Part shown: piece after piece, positions 17,275 to 26,104 of the stretch | Layout of the letters: the number at the start of each line of letters is the position of its first letter | Position numbering within the stretch: the stretch's first letter is position 1 | Assembly (NCBI RefSeq): GCF_019396345.1 | Contig: NZ_JAHKRM010000002.1 | Location: forward strand, 539,831-603,830 | Direction of reading: 5' to 3' | Length of the DNA stretch: 64,000 bases | Source: Nonomuraea guangzhouensis | GTDB taxonomy: Bacteria > Actinomycetota > Actinomycetes > Streptosporangiales > Streptosporangiaceae | Position numbers and translations under genes: made by a program | The notes under the pieces: generated by a model | Database searches by the model: none | What the model saw: only the letters and a program-made list of their open reading frames with translations | Told to the model about the DNA's origin: nothing

Positions 17275-17619
17275 TCAATCCCCGACAAAGCAGAACTCGT
17301 TGCCTTCCGGGTCGGCCATCACCTGGAAGGAGCCTTGGTCGTCGGTCACCGTCTCCCCGATCCGCGTGGCGCCCAGTCCCAGCGCCCGGGCGATGGCGGG
17401 CAGGATGGCGTCGACCTCGATGTCCAGGTGCAACCGGTTCTTCACGGCCTTGTCCTCGGCAACCGGCTGGAACGCCAGCCGTACGGCTCCGGGAAGTTCG
17501 ATGTGAGACCAGCCCCGGGCACGATCCACCGGGTCGCCACCGAGCAGGGCGGCCCAGAAGCGGACCAGGCTCTTCGGGTCCCGGCAATCCACCACGATCT
17601 GGTTGAGGCGCGCACGCAT
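17275..17619 (-). CDS. VOC/glyoxalase-like small protein
   Basis: A single glyoxalase-like (Glyoxalase_6-type) domain of 114 residues with the beta-alpha-beta pattern LNQIVVDCRDPKSLVRFWAALLGG and a C-terminal VMADPEGNEFCFVGD strand. In related proteins this end supplies a metal or substrate ligand. I prefer ATG 17619, where homology starts, over a frame opening at 17670. A TACCCT element (17632-17627, minus) ends 7 nt before it, compatible with leaderless expression. The function is unknown: dioxygenase, lyase and drug-binding roles all occur in the family. Confidence 0.75.
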   Translation of the reverse strand: MRARLNQIVVDCRDPKSLVRFWAALLGGDPVDRARGWSHIELPGAVRLAFQPVAEDKAVKNRLHLDIEVDAILPAIARALGLGATRIGETVTDDQGSFQVMADPEGNEFCFVGD

Positions 17620-17748
17620 GACGGCCAGGGTAGCGACCACGTCGAGCGGCGCCGTACACACAACAGACATTCATAGGCAATGCGCCGTACGTGTTGTCAC
17701 ACCCCATGAGCTGGGGAGACTCTGAACCTGAGGCTTGGAGGCGGCGAC

Positions 17749-18021
17749 GTGACGAGCAGCACGTACACCGGAGAACGACGCGCCCACCTGGAAGCGCTCG
17801 CCGCGTTGTTGCCCGGTCACGGGCTGGCGAGCCGCATGGTCGGCGGTGAGGAGCCGGTGCTGTGGGCGTGGTATCCCCGCACCGGCAGGCAGACGCTCGT
17901 CTTCGCCACCCCCGGGCGTCATGGGTGGGAGTTCCTGTGGTCGCCCGGCGGTCAGGGCACCGCCGACGACCTGCCCCAGACGGTCCGCGCGCTGAAGGAG
18001 AGCATGGATCCGGGGAGCTAG
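17749..18021 (+). CDS. Small hypothetical protein
   Basis: A 90-residue protein starting with GTG after a clear GGAGG. It has no signal peptide or membrane helix. It contains LWAWYPRTGRQTLVFATPGRHGWEF, which reads like a small beta-sheet domain. I do not recognise the family. It diverges from the VOC gene and converges on the DUF3046 gene, with the two stop codons sharing a CTAG tetranucleotide. Confidence 0.65.
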   Translation: MTSSTYTGERRAHLEALAALLPGHGLASRMVGGEEPVLWAWYPRTGRQTLVFATPGRHGWEFLWSPGGQGTADDLPQTVRALKESMDPGS

Positions 18022-18212
18022 CGGAGCCGGGAGGAGACGTTTTCGACCTGGCAGACCGCGCGCCAGACGGTCTTGGCGCTCTCGCCGTCGGCCAGCGCCT
18101 GGTCGACCGTGCGCCCGTCGAGCGGGGCGATCACGTAGTCGCGGGCCCACGAGTCGGCGTACGACTCGCCGAAGTGGGCACGCATCCTTCTCCAGAACTC
18201 GGTCAGGCGCAT
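18018..18212 (-). CDS. DUF3046 family protein
   Basis: A 64-residue helical protein (MRLTEFWRRMRAHFG, then YADSWARDYVIAPLDGRTVDQALADG) that matches DUF3046, a small actinobacterial family usually found immediately upstream of recA. Its function is unknown. Here two metabolic genes and one small gene lie between it and recA. The ATG at 18212 is used; another ATG is directly upstream at 18215. Confidence 0.8.
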   Translation of the reverse strand: MRLTEFWRRMRAHFGESYADSWARDYVIAPLDGRTVDQALADGESAKTVWRAVCQVENVSSRLR

Positions 18213-18254
18213 CACCCAAGTATGGAACCGCCGCGAGAGTGGTAGGACACCCCC

Positions 18255-18449
18255 ATGGCAAAGACCCCCAAGTCCTCCCCTCCCAAGTCCGCCAAGTGCC
18301 GAGCCAACCGGACGAAGCGCCGCCAGCTCCGCTTAGCCCAGCGCTTAGCCGTACAACAGGAAAAAGCCGAACGAGCCGAAAGGCACGCGGGCATCAAGCA
18401 GGAACCTCGGGCGGGCACACCGCGGACGCGTAGAGCGTCGCGACGGTAG
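18255..18449 (+). CDS. Small highly basic hypothetical protein
   Basis: A 64-residue Lys/Arg-rich peptide (MAKTPKSSPPKSAKCRANRTKRRQLRLAQ) with a predicted charged helix in the middle and a basic tail. ATG follows GGTAGGA with good spacing, and the frame fits exactly between the divergent DUF3046 gene and the end of the VOC gene. The composition suggests nucleic-acid or ribosome binding. The family is not recognised and it could be a chance frame. Confidence 0.5.
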   Translation: MAKTPKSSPPKSAKCRANRTKRRQLRLAQRLAVQQEKAERAERHAGIKQEPRAGTPRTRRASRR

Positions 18450-18450
18450 T

Positions 18451-18939
18451 TCACATCACGCGCGAGCCGTACATCTCCCCCAGATGGTCGGCGAGCAGCT
18501 CCAGCCGGGCGCCGTCGGGGTCCTTGAAGTAGATGGAGGCGCCGCTCTCGATCTGGTGCGGCACGCCGGCCATCTCCAGTTTGCCGCGCAGCCGTTCCCA
18601 GGTGGCGGGGTCGACGGAGATCGCGATGTGGTGCAGCCCGCCGAGCACCTCCTGGTAAGGGCCGAGGTCGAGCCCCGGGAAGTCGAAGAAGGCCAGCAGG
18701 TTGCCGTTGCCGATGTCGAAGAAGAAGTGGTTGGAGCCCTTGTAGTCCCGGTTCTCGAAGATCTCCGTCAAGGGGAACTCAAGCAACTCCTGGTAGAACT
18801 TGACCGTCCGCTCCACGTCCGACGACAGGAGAGCGAAGTGGTGCAGGCCGCGCGCGCTGCTCGACGGTCGGTGCGCTAATAGATAGCGCTCCCTGATGTC
18901 CTCGCGGCGGGTCTCAATGGCTGCGTAGTCGATGCCCAC
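18451..18939 (-). CDS. VOC family protein (extradiol dioxygenase/glyoxalase fold)
   Basis: A 162-residue vicinal-oxygen-chelate protein with two beta-alpha-beta modules: GLHHFALLSSDVERTVKFYQELLEF and GGLHHIAISVDPATWERL. Candidate metal ligands are a His in each module and a Glu in DPDGARLELLAD. GTG 18939 gives the N-terminus GIDYAAIETRRED; the longer frame to 18972 lacks a better start. The substrate is unknown. It diverges from lhr. Confidence 0.8.
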   Translation of the reverse strand: MGIDYAAIETRREDIRERYLLAHRPSSSARGLHHFALLSSDVERTVKFYQELLEFPLTEIFENRDYKGSNHFFFDIGNGNLLAFFDFPGLDLGPYQEVLGGLHHIAISVDPATWERLRGKLEMAGVPHQIESGASIYFKDPDGARLELLADHLGEMYGSRVM

Positions 18940-19000
18940 GATCGCTCTATGTCCGCAGCGCCCCCGCCTCAATCGCGCACCACCGCCACAATGCGTTTTC

Positions 19001-19022
19001 TGTCGGTGCCGCGAGGCACTAT
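19001..19022 (+). promoter_or_regulatory. RecA-NDp-like promoter of lhr, positioned for leaderless mRNA
   Basis: TGTCGGTG at 19001-19008, the same octamer as in the recA promoter, is followed after 8 nt by CACTAT (19017-19022). The expected transcription start, 7 nt further on, is base 19029, which is the G of an in-frame GTG. This suggests damage-induced, leaderless expression of lhr. Confidence 0.55.
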
Positions 19023-19028
19023 GTGCAG

Positions 19029-22000
19029 GTGAGCTCGCTAGACCATTTCACCCACGGGACCAGGCAGTGGTTCGCCGGAGCGTTCGAGGCGCCCACGAGC
19101 GCGCAGGCAGGCGCGTGGGAGTCCATCGCGCGCGGCGACAACACGCTCGTGGTGGCGCCCACCGGGTCGGGCAAGACGCTGGCGGCTTTCCTGTGGTCGC
19201 TCGACCGGCTGGCCGCCGACCCCACCCGGGCCGATCCGAAACAGGCCCACAAGGGGACCAAGGTCCTGTACGTCTCGCCGCTCAAGGCGCTGGCCGTCGA
19301 CGTGGAGCGTAACCTGCGTGCCCCGCTGGCCGGGCTCAAGCAGACCGCGCGCCGGCTGGGCCTGCCGGTGCCGGACATCTCGGTGGCGATCCGCTCCGGC
19401 GACACCCCGGCCGAGGACCGCAGGCGGTTCGCCGCCAAGCCGTCCGACATCCTCATCACCACGCCGGAGTCGCTGTTCCTGCTGCTCACCAGCCAGGCGC
19501 GCGAGGCGTTGCGCGGCGTCGAGACGGTGATCGTCGACGAGGTGCACGCGGTGGCCGCCACCAAGCGCGGCGCGCACCTGGCGCTCAGCCTGGAGCGGCT
19601 CGACGCCCTGCTCGAGCGGCCCGCGCAGCGGATCGGGCTGTCGGCGACGGTGCGGCCGGTGAGTGAGGTCGCGGCGTTCCTGGGCGGGTCCCGTCCCGCG
19701 ACGGTCGTGCAGCCGCCCTCCGACAAGCGCATCGAGGTCGAGGTGATCGTCCCGGTCGAGGACATGACCGAGATGGAGGGCGGGCCGGGGCCCGCCGACG
19801 GCGAGGAGCCCGAGCCGTCCAGCCGGTCGATCTGGCCGCACGTCGAGGACCGGCTGTTCGACCTGATCGAGGCCCACTCGTCGACGATCGTGTTCGCCAA
19901 CTCCAGACGGCTGGCCGAACGCCTGTGCACCAGGCTCAACGAGCTGGCCTACGAGCGGGTTCAGGGGCCCGAGGCCGTCGATCTGTCGATCTGGGAGACG
20001 CCCTCTCCGGGAGCGCCGCCGGGAGAGCCGCCCCGGCGGATGCCCGCGGAGATGATGGCGCAGGCCGGGGCGAGCAAGGGCGTGGTCACCGAGATCGTCC
20101 GCGCGCACCACGGCTCGGTGTCCAAGGAGGAGCGGGCGCAGATCGAGGAGGCGCTCAAGTCGGGCCGGCTGCCCGCCGTGGTCGCGACGTCCAGCCTGGA
20201 GCTGGGCATCGACATGGGCGCGGTCGACCTGGTCGCCTGTGTGGAGGCGCCGCCGAGCGTGGCGAGCGGGCTGCAGCGCATCGGCCGGGCGGGTCACCAG
20301 GTGGGCGCGGTGTCCAGGGGAGTGATCTTCCCGAAATACCGCGGCGACCTGATCCAGACCGCCGTGGTGGCCGAACGCATGAAGAGCGGCCAGATCGAGG
20401 AGCTGCGCTACCCGCGTAACCCGCTCGACGTCCTGGCCCAGCAGATCGTGGCGATGACCGCGCTGGAGGAGTGGACGGTCGACGAGCTGGAGGCCGTGGT
20501 CAAGCGGGCCGCCCCCTACGCGACGCTGCCGCGCACCGCGCTGGAGGCCACGCTCGACATGCTCGCGGGCCGCTACCCGAGCGAGGAGTTCGCCGAGCTG
20601 CGGCCGCGCGTCGTCTGGGACCGGGTGACGGGCACGTTGCGGGGCCGTCCGGGCGCGCAGCGGCTGGCGGTGACCAACGGCGGCACGATCCCCGACCGCG
20701 GGCTGTTCGGCGTCTTCCTGGTGGGCGAGAAGGCGTCGCGGGTGGGCGAGCTGGACGAGGAGATGGTCTACGAGTCACGGGTCGGCGACGTGTTCGTGCT
20801 GGGTGCGACCTCCTGGCGGATCGAGGACATCACCACCGACCGGGTGCTGGTCTCCCCCGCGCCCGGCCAGCCGGGCAAGTTGCCGTTCTGGCACGGCGAC
20901 ACGCCGGGAAGACCCGCCGAGCTGGGCGAGGCGATCGGCGCGTTCCTCCGCGAACACGCCGGAAACACCTCGACCGACCGCATGCGGGCCGCCGGACTCG
21001 ACACGTACGCCGCCGGCAACCTCCGCGCCTACCTCGATGAGCAGCGCGAGGCCACCGGCTACGTCCCCGACGACCGCACGCTCCTGGTCGAACGCTTCCA
21101 CGACGAGCTCGGCGACTGGCGCGTGGTCATCCACTCCCCCTACGGCGCGCGGGTCCACGCCCCGTGGGCTCTGGCGATCAACCGGCGGCTGCGCGAGCGT
21201 TACGGCCTCGACGTGCAGGCCGTGCACTCCGACGACGGCATCGTGCTGCGGATCCCCGACACGCTGGCCGAGCCGCCCACCGACGTGGCGGCCTTCGACG
21301 CCGAGGAGATCGAGCGGATCGTCACCGAGGAGCTGGGCGGCTCGGCGATGTTCGCCTCCCGGTTCAGGGAGTGCGCGGGCCGGGCCCTGCTGCTGCCGCG
21401 CCGCGTGCCCGGCAAGCGCAGCCCGCTCTGGCAGCAGCGGCAGCGGGCCGCCCACCTGCTGGGGGTGGCCTCCCAATACGCGTCGTTCCCGATCGTGCTG
21501 GAGACGATGCGCGAGTGCCTCCAGGACGTGTTCGACGTGCCCGGGCTGGTGCGGCTGATGCGTGACATCGCCGCGCGCCGGGTGCGGGTGGTGGAGGTGG
21601 AGACGTCGCAGGCGTCGCCGTTCGCCGCGTCACTGCTGTTCCACTACATCGGCGCGTTCATGTACGAAGGCGACGCGCCGCTGGCCGAACGCCGGGCCCA
21701 GGCGCTGGCGCTCGACACGACGCTGCTGGCCGAGCTGCTCGGCCAGGCCGACCTGCGCGAGTTGCTCGACCCCGACGTCATCTCCGACAGCGAACGCGAG
21801 CTGGCCCGGCTCGACCGGCCGTTGCGTGACGCCGAGGACCTGGCCGACCTGCTGCGCTCGCACGGGCCGCTGCTGGTGCCCGACGTGAGCGTACGCGGCG
21901 GCGATCCCGCCTGGCTGACGGAGCTCGAACGCGCCCGCCGGGCGATCAGGGTGCGGATCGCGGGCGAGGAGCAGTGGGCGGCGATCGAGGACGCGGCCCG

Positions 22001-23678
22001 GCTGCGCGACGCGCTGGGCGCGCCGCTGCCGGTGGGGATCCCGCACGCGTTCCTGGAGCCGGTCGCCGACCCGCTGGCCGACCTCGTGGCCCGTCATGCC
22101 CGTACGCGCGGGCCCTTCCACGCCGGCACGGCCGCCGCCAGGTTCGGGCTCGGCGTGGCCGTGGTGACCGACGCCCTGCGGCGGCTGGCGGCGTCCGGGC
22201 GGGTGGTCAGCGGGGAGTTCCGGCCGGGCGGCAGGGGCGAGGAGTGGTGCGACGCCGGGGTGCTGCGGATGTTGCGGCGCAGGTCGCTGGCGCGGCTGCG
22301 CAAGGAGGTCGAGCCGGTCGCGCCCGAGACGCTCGCGCTGTTCATGCCGGCCTGGCACGGCATCACCGGCTCGGCCCAGGCGCCACGCGGCGCGGCTGGT
22401 TCGGCTGGGTCGGCTCGGGCCATGGACGCGTTGATCCACAGCGTCGAGCAGCTCCAGGGGGCCGCCGTGCCCGCGTCGGCGCTGGAGACGCTGGTGCTGC
22501 CGTCGCGGGTGCCCGGCTACCACCCGGCGCTGCTCGACGAGCTGACCGCCTCGGGTGAGGTGATGTGGGCGGGCCAGGGGTCGCTGCCCGGCGGGGACGG
22601 GTGGGTGTCGCTCTACTTCGCCGACACCGCGCCGCTGCTGCTGCCCGAGCCCGGCCCGATCACGATGACGCCGCTGCACGAGCAGGTGCTCGACGTGCTG
22701 GGCGGCGGCGGGGCGCTGTTCTTCCGTGGCATCTCCGACCAGCTCGGCTCGCTCGACGACACGGCGCTGGTGTCGGCGCTGTGGGACCTGGTGTGGTCGG
22801 GCCAGGTGTCCGGTGACACGCTGGCGCCGTTGCGGGCCACCCTCGGGTCGGGACGTCCCGCGCATCGGCCGGCCACCACGCGCCGGCGGCGGGCCGTGCT
22901 GCCGAGCAGGACCGGGCCGCCCACCGTGGGCGGGCGGTGGTGGCGGCTTCCCGCACCCGCCGAGGACGCCACCCAGCGGGCGCAGGCGCAGGCCGAGGTG
23001 CTGCTCGAACGGCACGGGGTGGTGACGCGGGGCGCGGTGACGTCGGAGCGGCTGCCTGGCGGGTTCACGCCGGTCTATCAGGTGTTGCGGGCTTACGAGG
23101 AGAGCGGGCGGTGCCGCCGGGGCTACTTCGTCGAAGGGCTCGGGGGGGCGCAGTTCGCGCTGCCGGGAGCGGTCGACCGGATGCGGGCCATGGCCCCGAG
23201 CATCGCGCCGACCAGCCCGGCCCCGAGCGATCCCGCGGAGACCTTCGGGCGGGCGGGCGGCGGTGACGGGAGCACGGCGCGCAGGGCGGTCGGCGGTGAC
23301 GGGAGCGCGGCGCGCAGGGCGGTCGTGCTGGCCGCCGCCGATCCGGCCAACCCCTATGGCGCGGCGCTACCGTGGCCGGCGCATCCCGGCGAGGTGGGGC
23401 ACAAGCCCGGCAGGAAGGCGGGCGCGCTGGTGGTGCTGGTGGACGGCTTCCTCGTGCTGTACGTCGAGCGAGGCGGCAAGACGCTGCTGTCGTTCGCCGA
23501 CGACGAGCGGCTGCGGCCGGCCGTGGACGCTCTGGCGCTGGCCGTACGGGATGGGGCGCTCGGCAAGCTGACCGTCGAGCGGGCGGACGGCACCTCGATC
23601 GGCGAGTCGCCACTGGCCGCGGCCCTGGAGGAGGCCGGGTTCCACCCGACACCGCGAGGTCTGCGCCTGCGCGCCTGA
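19029..23678 (+). CDS. lhr: ATP-dependent DNA repair helicase Lhr
   Basis: Large superfamily-2 helicase of about 1,549 residues, the normal length of bacterial Lhr, a 3'-5' helicase/translocase tied to DNA repair. Helicase motifs in order: APTGSGKT (Walker A), TTPESL, VDEVHAV (DEVH box), SATVRP, TSSLELGID and QRIGRAGHQ. The winged-helix domain and the large Lhr C-terminal region follow. Near residue 1,411 a 33-bp tandem duplication encodes GGDGS-ARRAV twice in a Gly/Ala/Arg linker. The start may be GTG 19023 or GTG 19029; the promoter geometry favours 19029. Confidence 0.95.
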   Translation: MSSLDHFTHGTRQWFAGAFEAPTSAQAGAWESIARGDNTLVVAPTGSGKTLAAFLWSLDRLAADPTRADPKQAHKGTKVLYVSPLKALAVDVERNLRAPLAGLKQTARRLGLPVPDISVAIRSGDTPAEDRRRFAAKPSDILITTPESLFLLLTSQAREALRGVETVIVDEVHAVAATKRGAHLALSLERLDALLERPAQRIGLSATVRPVSEVAAFLGGSRPATVVQPPSDKRIEVEVIVPVEDMTEMEGGPGPADGEEPEPSSRSIWPHVEDRLFDLIEAHSSTIVFANSRRLAERLCTRLNELAYERVQGPEAVDLSIWETPSPGAPPGEPPRRMPAEMMAQAGASKGVVTEIVRAHHGSVSKEERAQIEEALKSGRLPAVVATSSLELGIDMGAVDLVACVEAPPSVASGLQRIGRAGHQVGAVSRGVIFPKYRGDLIQTAVVAERMKSGQIEELRYPRNPLDVLAQQIVAMTALEEWTVDELEAVVKRAAPYATLPRTALEATLDMLAGRYPSEEFAELRPRVVWDRVTGTLRGRPGAQRLAVTNGGTIPDRGLFGVFLVGEKASRVGELDEEMVYESRVGDVFVLGATSWRIEDITTDRVLVSPAPGQPGKLPFWHGDTPGRPAELGEAIGAFLREHAGNTSTDRMRAAGLDTYAAGNLRAYLDEQREATGYVPDDRTLLVERFHDELGDWRVVIHSPYGARVHAPWALAINRRLRERYGLDVQAVHSDDGIVLRIPDTLAEPPTDVAAFDAEEIERIVTEELGGSAMFASRFRECAGRALLLPRRVPGKRSPLWQQRQRAAHLLGVASQYASFPIVLETMRECLQDVFDVPGLVRLMRDIAARRVRVVEVETSQASPFAASLLFHYIGAFMYEGDAPLAERRAQALALDTTLLAELLGQADLRELLDPDVISDSERELARLDRPLRDAEDLADLLRSHGPLLVPDVSVRGGDPAWLTELERARRAIRVRIAGEEQWAAIEDAARLRDALGAPLPVGIPHAFLEPVADPLADLVARHARTRGPFHAGTAAARFGLGVAVVTDALRRLAASGRVVSGEFRPGGRGEEWCDAGVLRMLRRRSLARLRKEVEPVAPETLALFMPAWHGITGSAQAPRGAAGSAGSARAMDALIHSVEQLQGAAVPASALETLVLPSRVPGYHPALLDELTASGEVMWAGQGSLPGGDGWVSLYFADTAPLLLPEPGPITMTPLHEQVLDVLGGGGALFFRGISDQLGSLDDTALVSALWDLVWSGQVSGDTLAPLRATLGSGRPAHRPATTRRRRAVLPSRTGPPTVGGRWWRLPAPAEDATQRAQAQAEVLLERHGVVTRGAVTSERLPGGFTPVYQVLRAYEESGRCRRGYFVEGLGGAQFALPGAVDRMRAMAPSIAPTSPAPSDPAETFGRAGGGDGSTARRAVGGDGSAARRAVVLAAADPANPYGAALPWPAHPGEVGHKPGRKAGALVVLVDGFLVLYVERGGKTLLSFADDERLRPAVDALALAVRDGALGKLTVERADGTSIGESPLAAALEEAGFHPTPRGLRLRA
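23259..23324 (+). repeat. 33-bp tandem duplication inside lhr
   Basis: Units 23259-23291 and 23292-23324 differ at one base. The duplication keeps the frame and repeats an 11-residue Gly/Arg-rich segment. The high identity implies a recent event or a slippage-prone site. Confidence 0.9.
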
Positions 23679-23716
23679 CCGCACGATGCGGCGACCGCAC
23701 CGGAAACTGCCGTAAC

Positions 23717-23726
23717 TTGTATACGA
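23717..23726. promoter_or_regulatory. GntR-type operator at its own promoter
   Basis: TTGTATACGA contains the palindrome GTATAC and matches the T-GT-N2-AC-A pattern of FadR/VanR-type GntR operators. It overlaps a TACGAT -10 box (23722-23727) just before the regulator's start, implying autorepression. The near-identical TTGTATACAG lies before the transport operon at 24457. Confidence 0.65.
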
Positions 23727-23737
23727 TTAGCCGTCAA

Positions 23738-24403
23738 ATGACTGATCTGACACTGGGCGGCGCCCATCTCCCCCTTCGCGATCAAGTGACCGCGGAGATC
23801 CGCCGGCTCATCATCTCCGGCGAGCTCGCCCAGGGTGAACGCCTGGTCGAGGACCGGCTCGCGGCGCGGCTGGGCGTGTCGCGCAACCCGGTGCGCGAGT
23901 CCATCCGAGTCCTCGCCGCCGAGGGGTTCGTGCTGGTCATCCCCCGGATCGGCGCCACCGTGGCGCGCCTGTCGCCGGCGGAGGCCGAGGAGCTCTTCGA
24001 CGTGCGGATGGCGATCGAAGGGCTGGCGGCCCGGCTGGCGGCGCGCAAACGCACCCCGGAGACGGCCGCGCGGCTGCGCAAGGTGCTCGACTCGGCCAGG
24101 GAGGCCGTCGAGGGCGGCCAGTTGGAACGGGTGGCCGACCTCAACACCGCCTTCCACCTGGCCGTGGGCGAGGTGGCGGGCAATTCCTACCTCAACCTGA
24201 TGATGGCGCCGATGCTGCTGCGGGCCCAGTGGGTGTTCCGCCAGACCGCCGCCGTACGCGGACCGCACTCCTGGTCGGAGCACCTGAGCCTGTGCGAGGC
24301 CATCGCGGCGGGCGACGAGGACGAGGCCCAGGCCAGGGCGGTCGCGCACGTCGCGGCGGCCAGGAGGTCGTTCCTGGCTGCGGTGAAAGTCCCGAACGCT
24401 TAG
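23738..24403 (+). CDS. GntR family (FCD-type) transcriptional regulator
   Basis: A 221-residue regulator. The N-terminal winged helix-turn-helix reads IRRLIISGELAQGERLVEDRLAARLGVSRNPVRESIRVLA; the C-terminal all-helical FCD effector domain begins near FDVRMAIEGLAARLA and has the metal-binding type HLAVGEVAGN segment. Its gene follows lhr closely and precedes a peptide importer operon. The shared palindrome before both genes makes this operon its likely target, with a peptide-derived carboxylate as a possible effector. The start is ATG 23738, only a few bases after the predicted transcription start. Confidence 0.9.
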   Translation: MTDLTLGGAHLPLRDQVTAEIRRLIISGELAQGERLVEDRLAARLGVSRNPVRESIRVLAAEGFVLVIPRIGATVARLSPAEAEELFDVRMAIEGLAARLAARKRTPETAARLRKVLDSAREAVEGGQLERVADLNTAFHLAVGEVAGNSYLNLMMAPMLLRAQWVFRQTAAVRGPHSWSEHLSLCEAIAAGDEDEAQARAVAHVAAARRSFLAAVKVPNA

Positions 24404-24456
24404 AAAACGCTCATATAACAACATGGCTTGACGAAACACCATGGAAATCCGGGTTC

Positions 24457-24466
24457 TTGTATACAG
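24457..24466. promoter_or_regulatory. GntR-type operator before the second peptide importer
   Basis: TTGTATACAG, sharing eight consecutive bases with the site before the GntR gene, lies 31 bp upstream of the binding-protein ATG. This supports direct control of the operon by the adjacent regulator. Confidence 0.6.
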
Positions 24467-24496
24467 TCTCCTAAAGTTCGCTCCCCCGGAGGCATC

Positions 24497-26104
24497 ATGA
24501 GACCCAGGCTGGTCTTGACGCTCGCCGTACTCCCCATAGCTCTGGCCGCGTGCGGTGGCGGCGGTTCGGGCGGCACCCCCGTCGCCCCGTCCGTAGCCGA
24601 CGCCACGGCCGACAACCGGGCCGTCAAGAGCGGCGGCACGCTGAACATCGCGCTCAACGCCGACCCCGACGCGCTCGACCCGAGCGTGTCCACCACGCTG
24701 GTGGGCCGCGAGGTGTTCGCGAGCATGTGCGAGAAGCTCTTCGACATCGACGCGAAGGCCACGCTGGTGCCGCAGCTGGCGGCCGCCCTGCCTGCCGTCT
24801 CGGACGACGGCAAGGAGGTGACGATCAAGCTGCGCGCGGGGGTGAAGTTCAACGACGGCACCGCGTTCGACGCGGAGGCGGTCAAGAAGTCGCTGGAGCG
24901 CCACCGTACCTGGGAGAAGTCGGCCCGCCAGTCCGACCTGGCCGCTGTGTCGAAGGTGAGCGTGGTCGATCCGGCCACCGTCAAGCTCACGCTGTCGCGC
25001 GCGTTCACGCCGCTGACGGCGCAGCTCGCCGACCGCGCCGGGATGATCATGTCGCCCAAGGCGCTGGAGACGGGCGGTGACAACTTCGGCGCGAGCCCGG
25101 TGTGCGTCGGGCCGTTCAAGTTCGGCAGTCGCACCTCCGGCAGCCAGATCGTGCTGGACAAGGCGCCCGACTACTACGACGCCGCCAAGGTGAAGCTGGA
25201 CAAGCTCGTATACAAAATCATCGTCGACCCGAACGTACGGGCCGCGAACCTGAAGTCCGGCGACGTCCAGGTGGCCGACCAGCTCGCCACCACCACGGTC
25301 AAGGGCGTACAGGCCGACCCGAACCTCACCGTCGTGTCCGGCGGCGGCCTCGGCTACTACGGCCTCACGATCAACACCGGCAACGCCACCGGCTCCACCG
25401 AGAAGCCGGGCCCGGTCAACACCCCGCTGGCCAAGAGCCCGCAGCTACGCGAGGCGTTCGAGCTGGCGCTGGACCGCGACCAGATCAACAAGACCGTCTA
25501 CAACGGCCTGTACGAGCCCGACTGCTTCCCGCTCCCCGCCGACAGCCCCTACCGCTCGCCCTCGCTCCAGTGCGCCAAGCGCGACCTGGCCAAGGCCAAG
25601 CAGCTGGTGCAGGCCTCCGGTGTGCCGACGCCCATCCCGGTCACGATGACCACGCCCAACGACGCAACCAACCAGCGCCTGGCCCAGGTCATCCAGCAGA
25701 TGACCAAGGAGGCCGGCTTCAACGTCACCGTGCAGACGGCCGAGTTCGTCAGCACGCTGGAGCAGGGCAAGGCCGGCAAGTTCGACACCGTGCTCAACGG
25801 CTGGTCGGGCCGGGTGGACCCGGACGGCAACCTGTCGAACCTGATCACCAGCCGCGGCAGCAACAACTACAGCGGCATGTCCGACCCCGGCATCGACGAC
25901 CCGATCAAGGAGGCCGCGGCGGCCACGGAGCCGGCCCAGCGCGCCGAGCTGTACGCCAAGGCGCTGCAGCGGGCCGCCGAGGTGCGCGGAGTCGTGTACC
26001 TCTACCACAACAAGTACTACCTGGGCATGAACAAGACCGTCGCCGGTGTCCAGTACTTCAAGGATGGTCTGCCCCGCTTCGTCACCGCTGGGTTCGCCGG
26101 CTGA
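24497..26104 (+). CDS. Peptide ABC transporter substrate-binding lipoprotein (second system)
   Basis: Family 5 binding protein of 535 residues with lipobox LAAC (Cys19), followed by a Gly-rich linker. ATG follows CCGGAGG. It contains GGTLNIALNADPDALDPS at the mature N-terminus, the family hallmark. It heads a fully overlapping operon A-B-C-D-F-ggt-TSUP. Unlike the first system it has no hairpin after it, because its stop codon overlaps the next start. Substrate class is peptide; the co-transcribed gamma-glutamyltransferase hints at gamma-glutamyl peptides. Confidence 0.9.
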   Translation: MRPRLVLTLAVLPIALAACGGGGSGGTPVAPSVADATADNRAVKSGGTLNIALNADPDALDPSVSTTLVGREVFASMCEKLFDIDAKATLVPQLAAALPAVSDDGKEVTIKLRAGVKFNDGTAFDAEAVKKSLERHRTWEKSARQSDLAAVSKVSVVDPATVKLTLSRAFTPLTAQLADRAGMIMSPKALETGGDNFGASPVCVGPFKFGSRTSGSQIVLDKAPDYYDAAKVKLDKLVYKIIVDPNVRAANLKSGDVQVADQLATTTVKGVQADPNLTVVSGGGLGYYGLTINTGNATGSTEKPGPVNTPLAKSPQLREAFELALDRDQINKTVYNGLYEPDCFPLPADSPYRSPSLQCAKRDLAKAKQLVQASGVPTPIPVTMTTPNDATNQRLAQVIQQMTKEAGFNVTVQTAEFVSTLEQGKAGKFDTVLNGWSGRVDPDGNLSNLITSRGSNNYSGMSDPGIDDPIKEAAAATEPAQRAELYAKALQRAAEVRGVVYLYHNKYYLGMNKTVAGVQYFKDGLPRFVTAGFAG

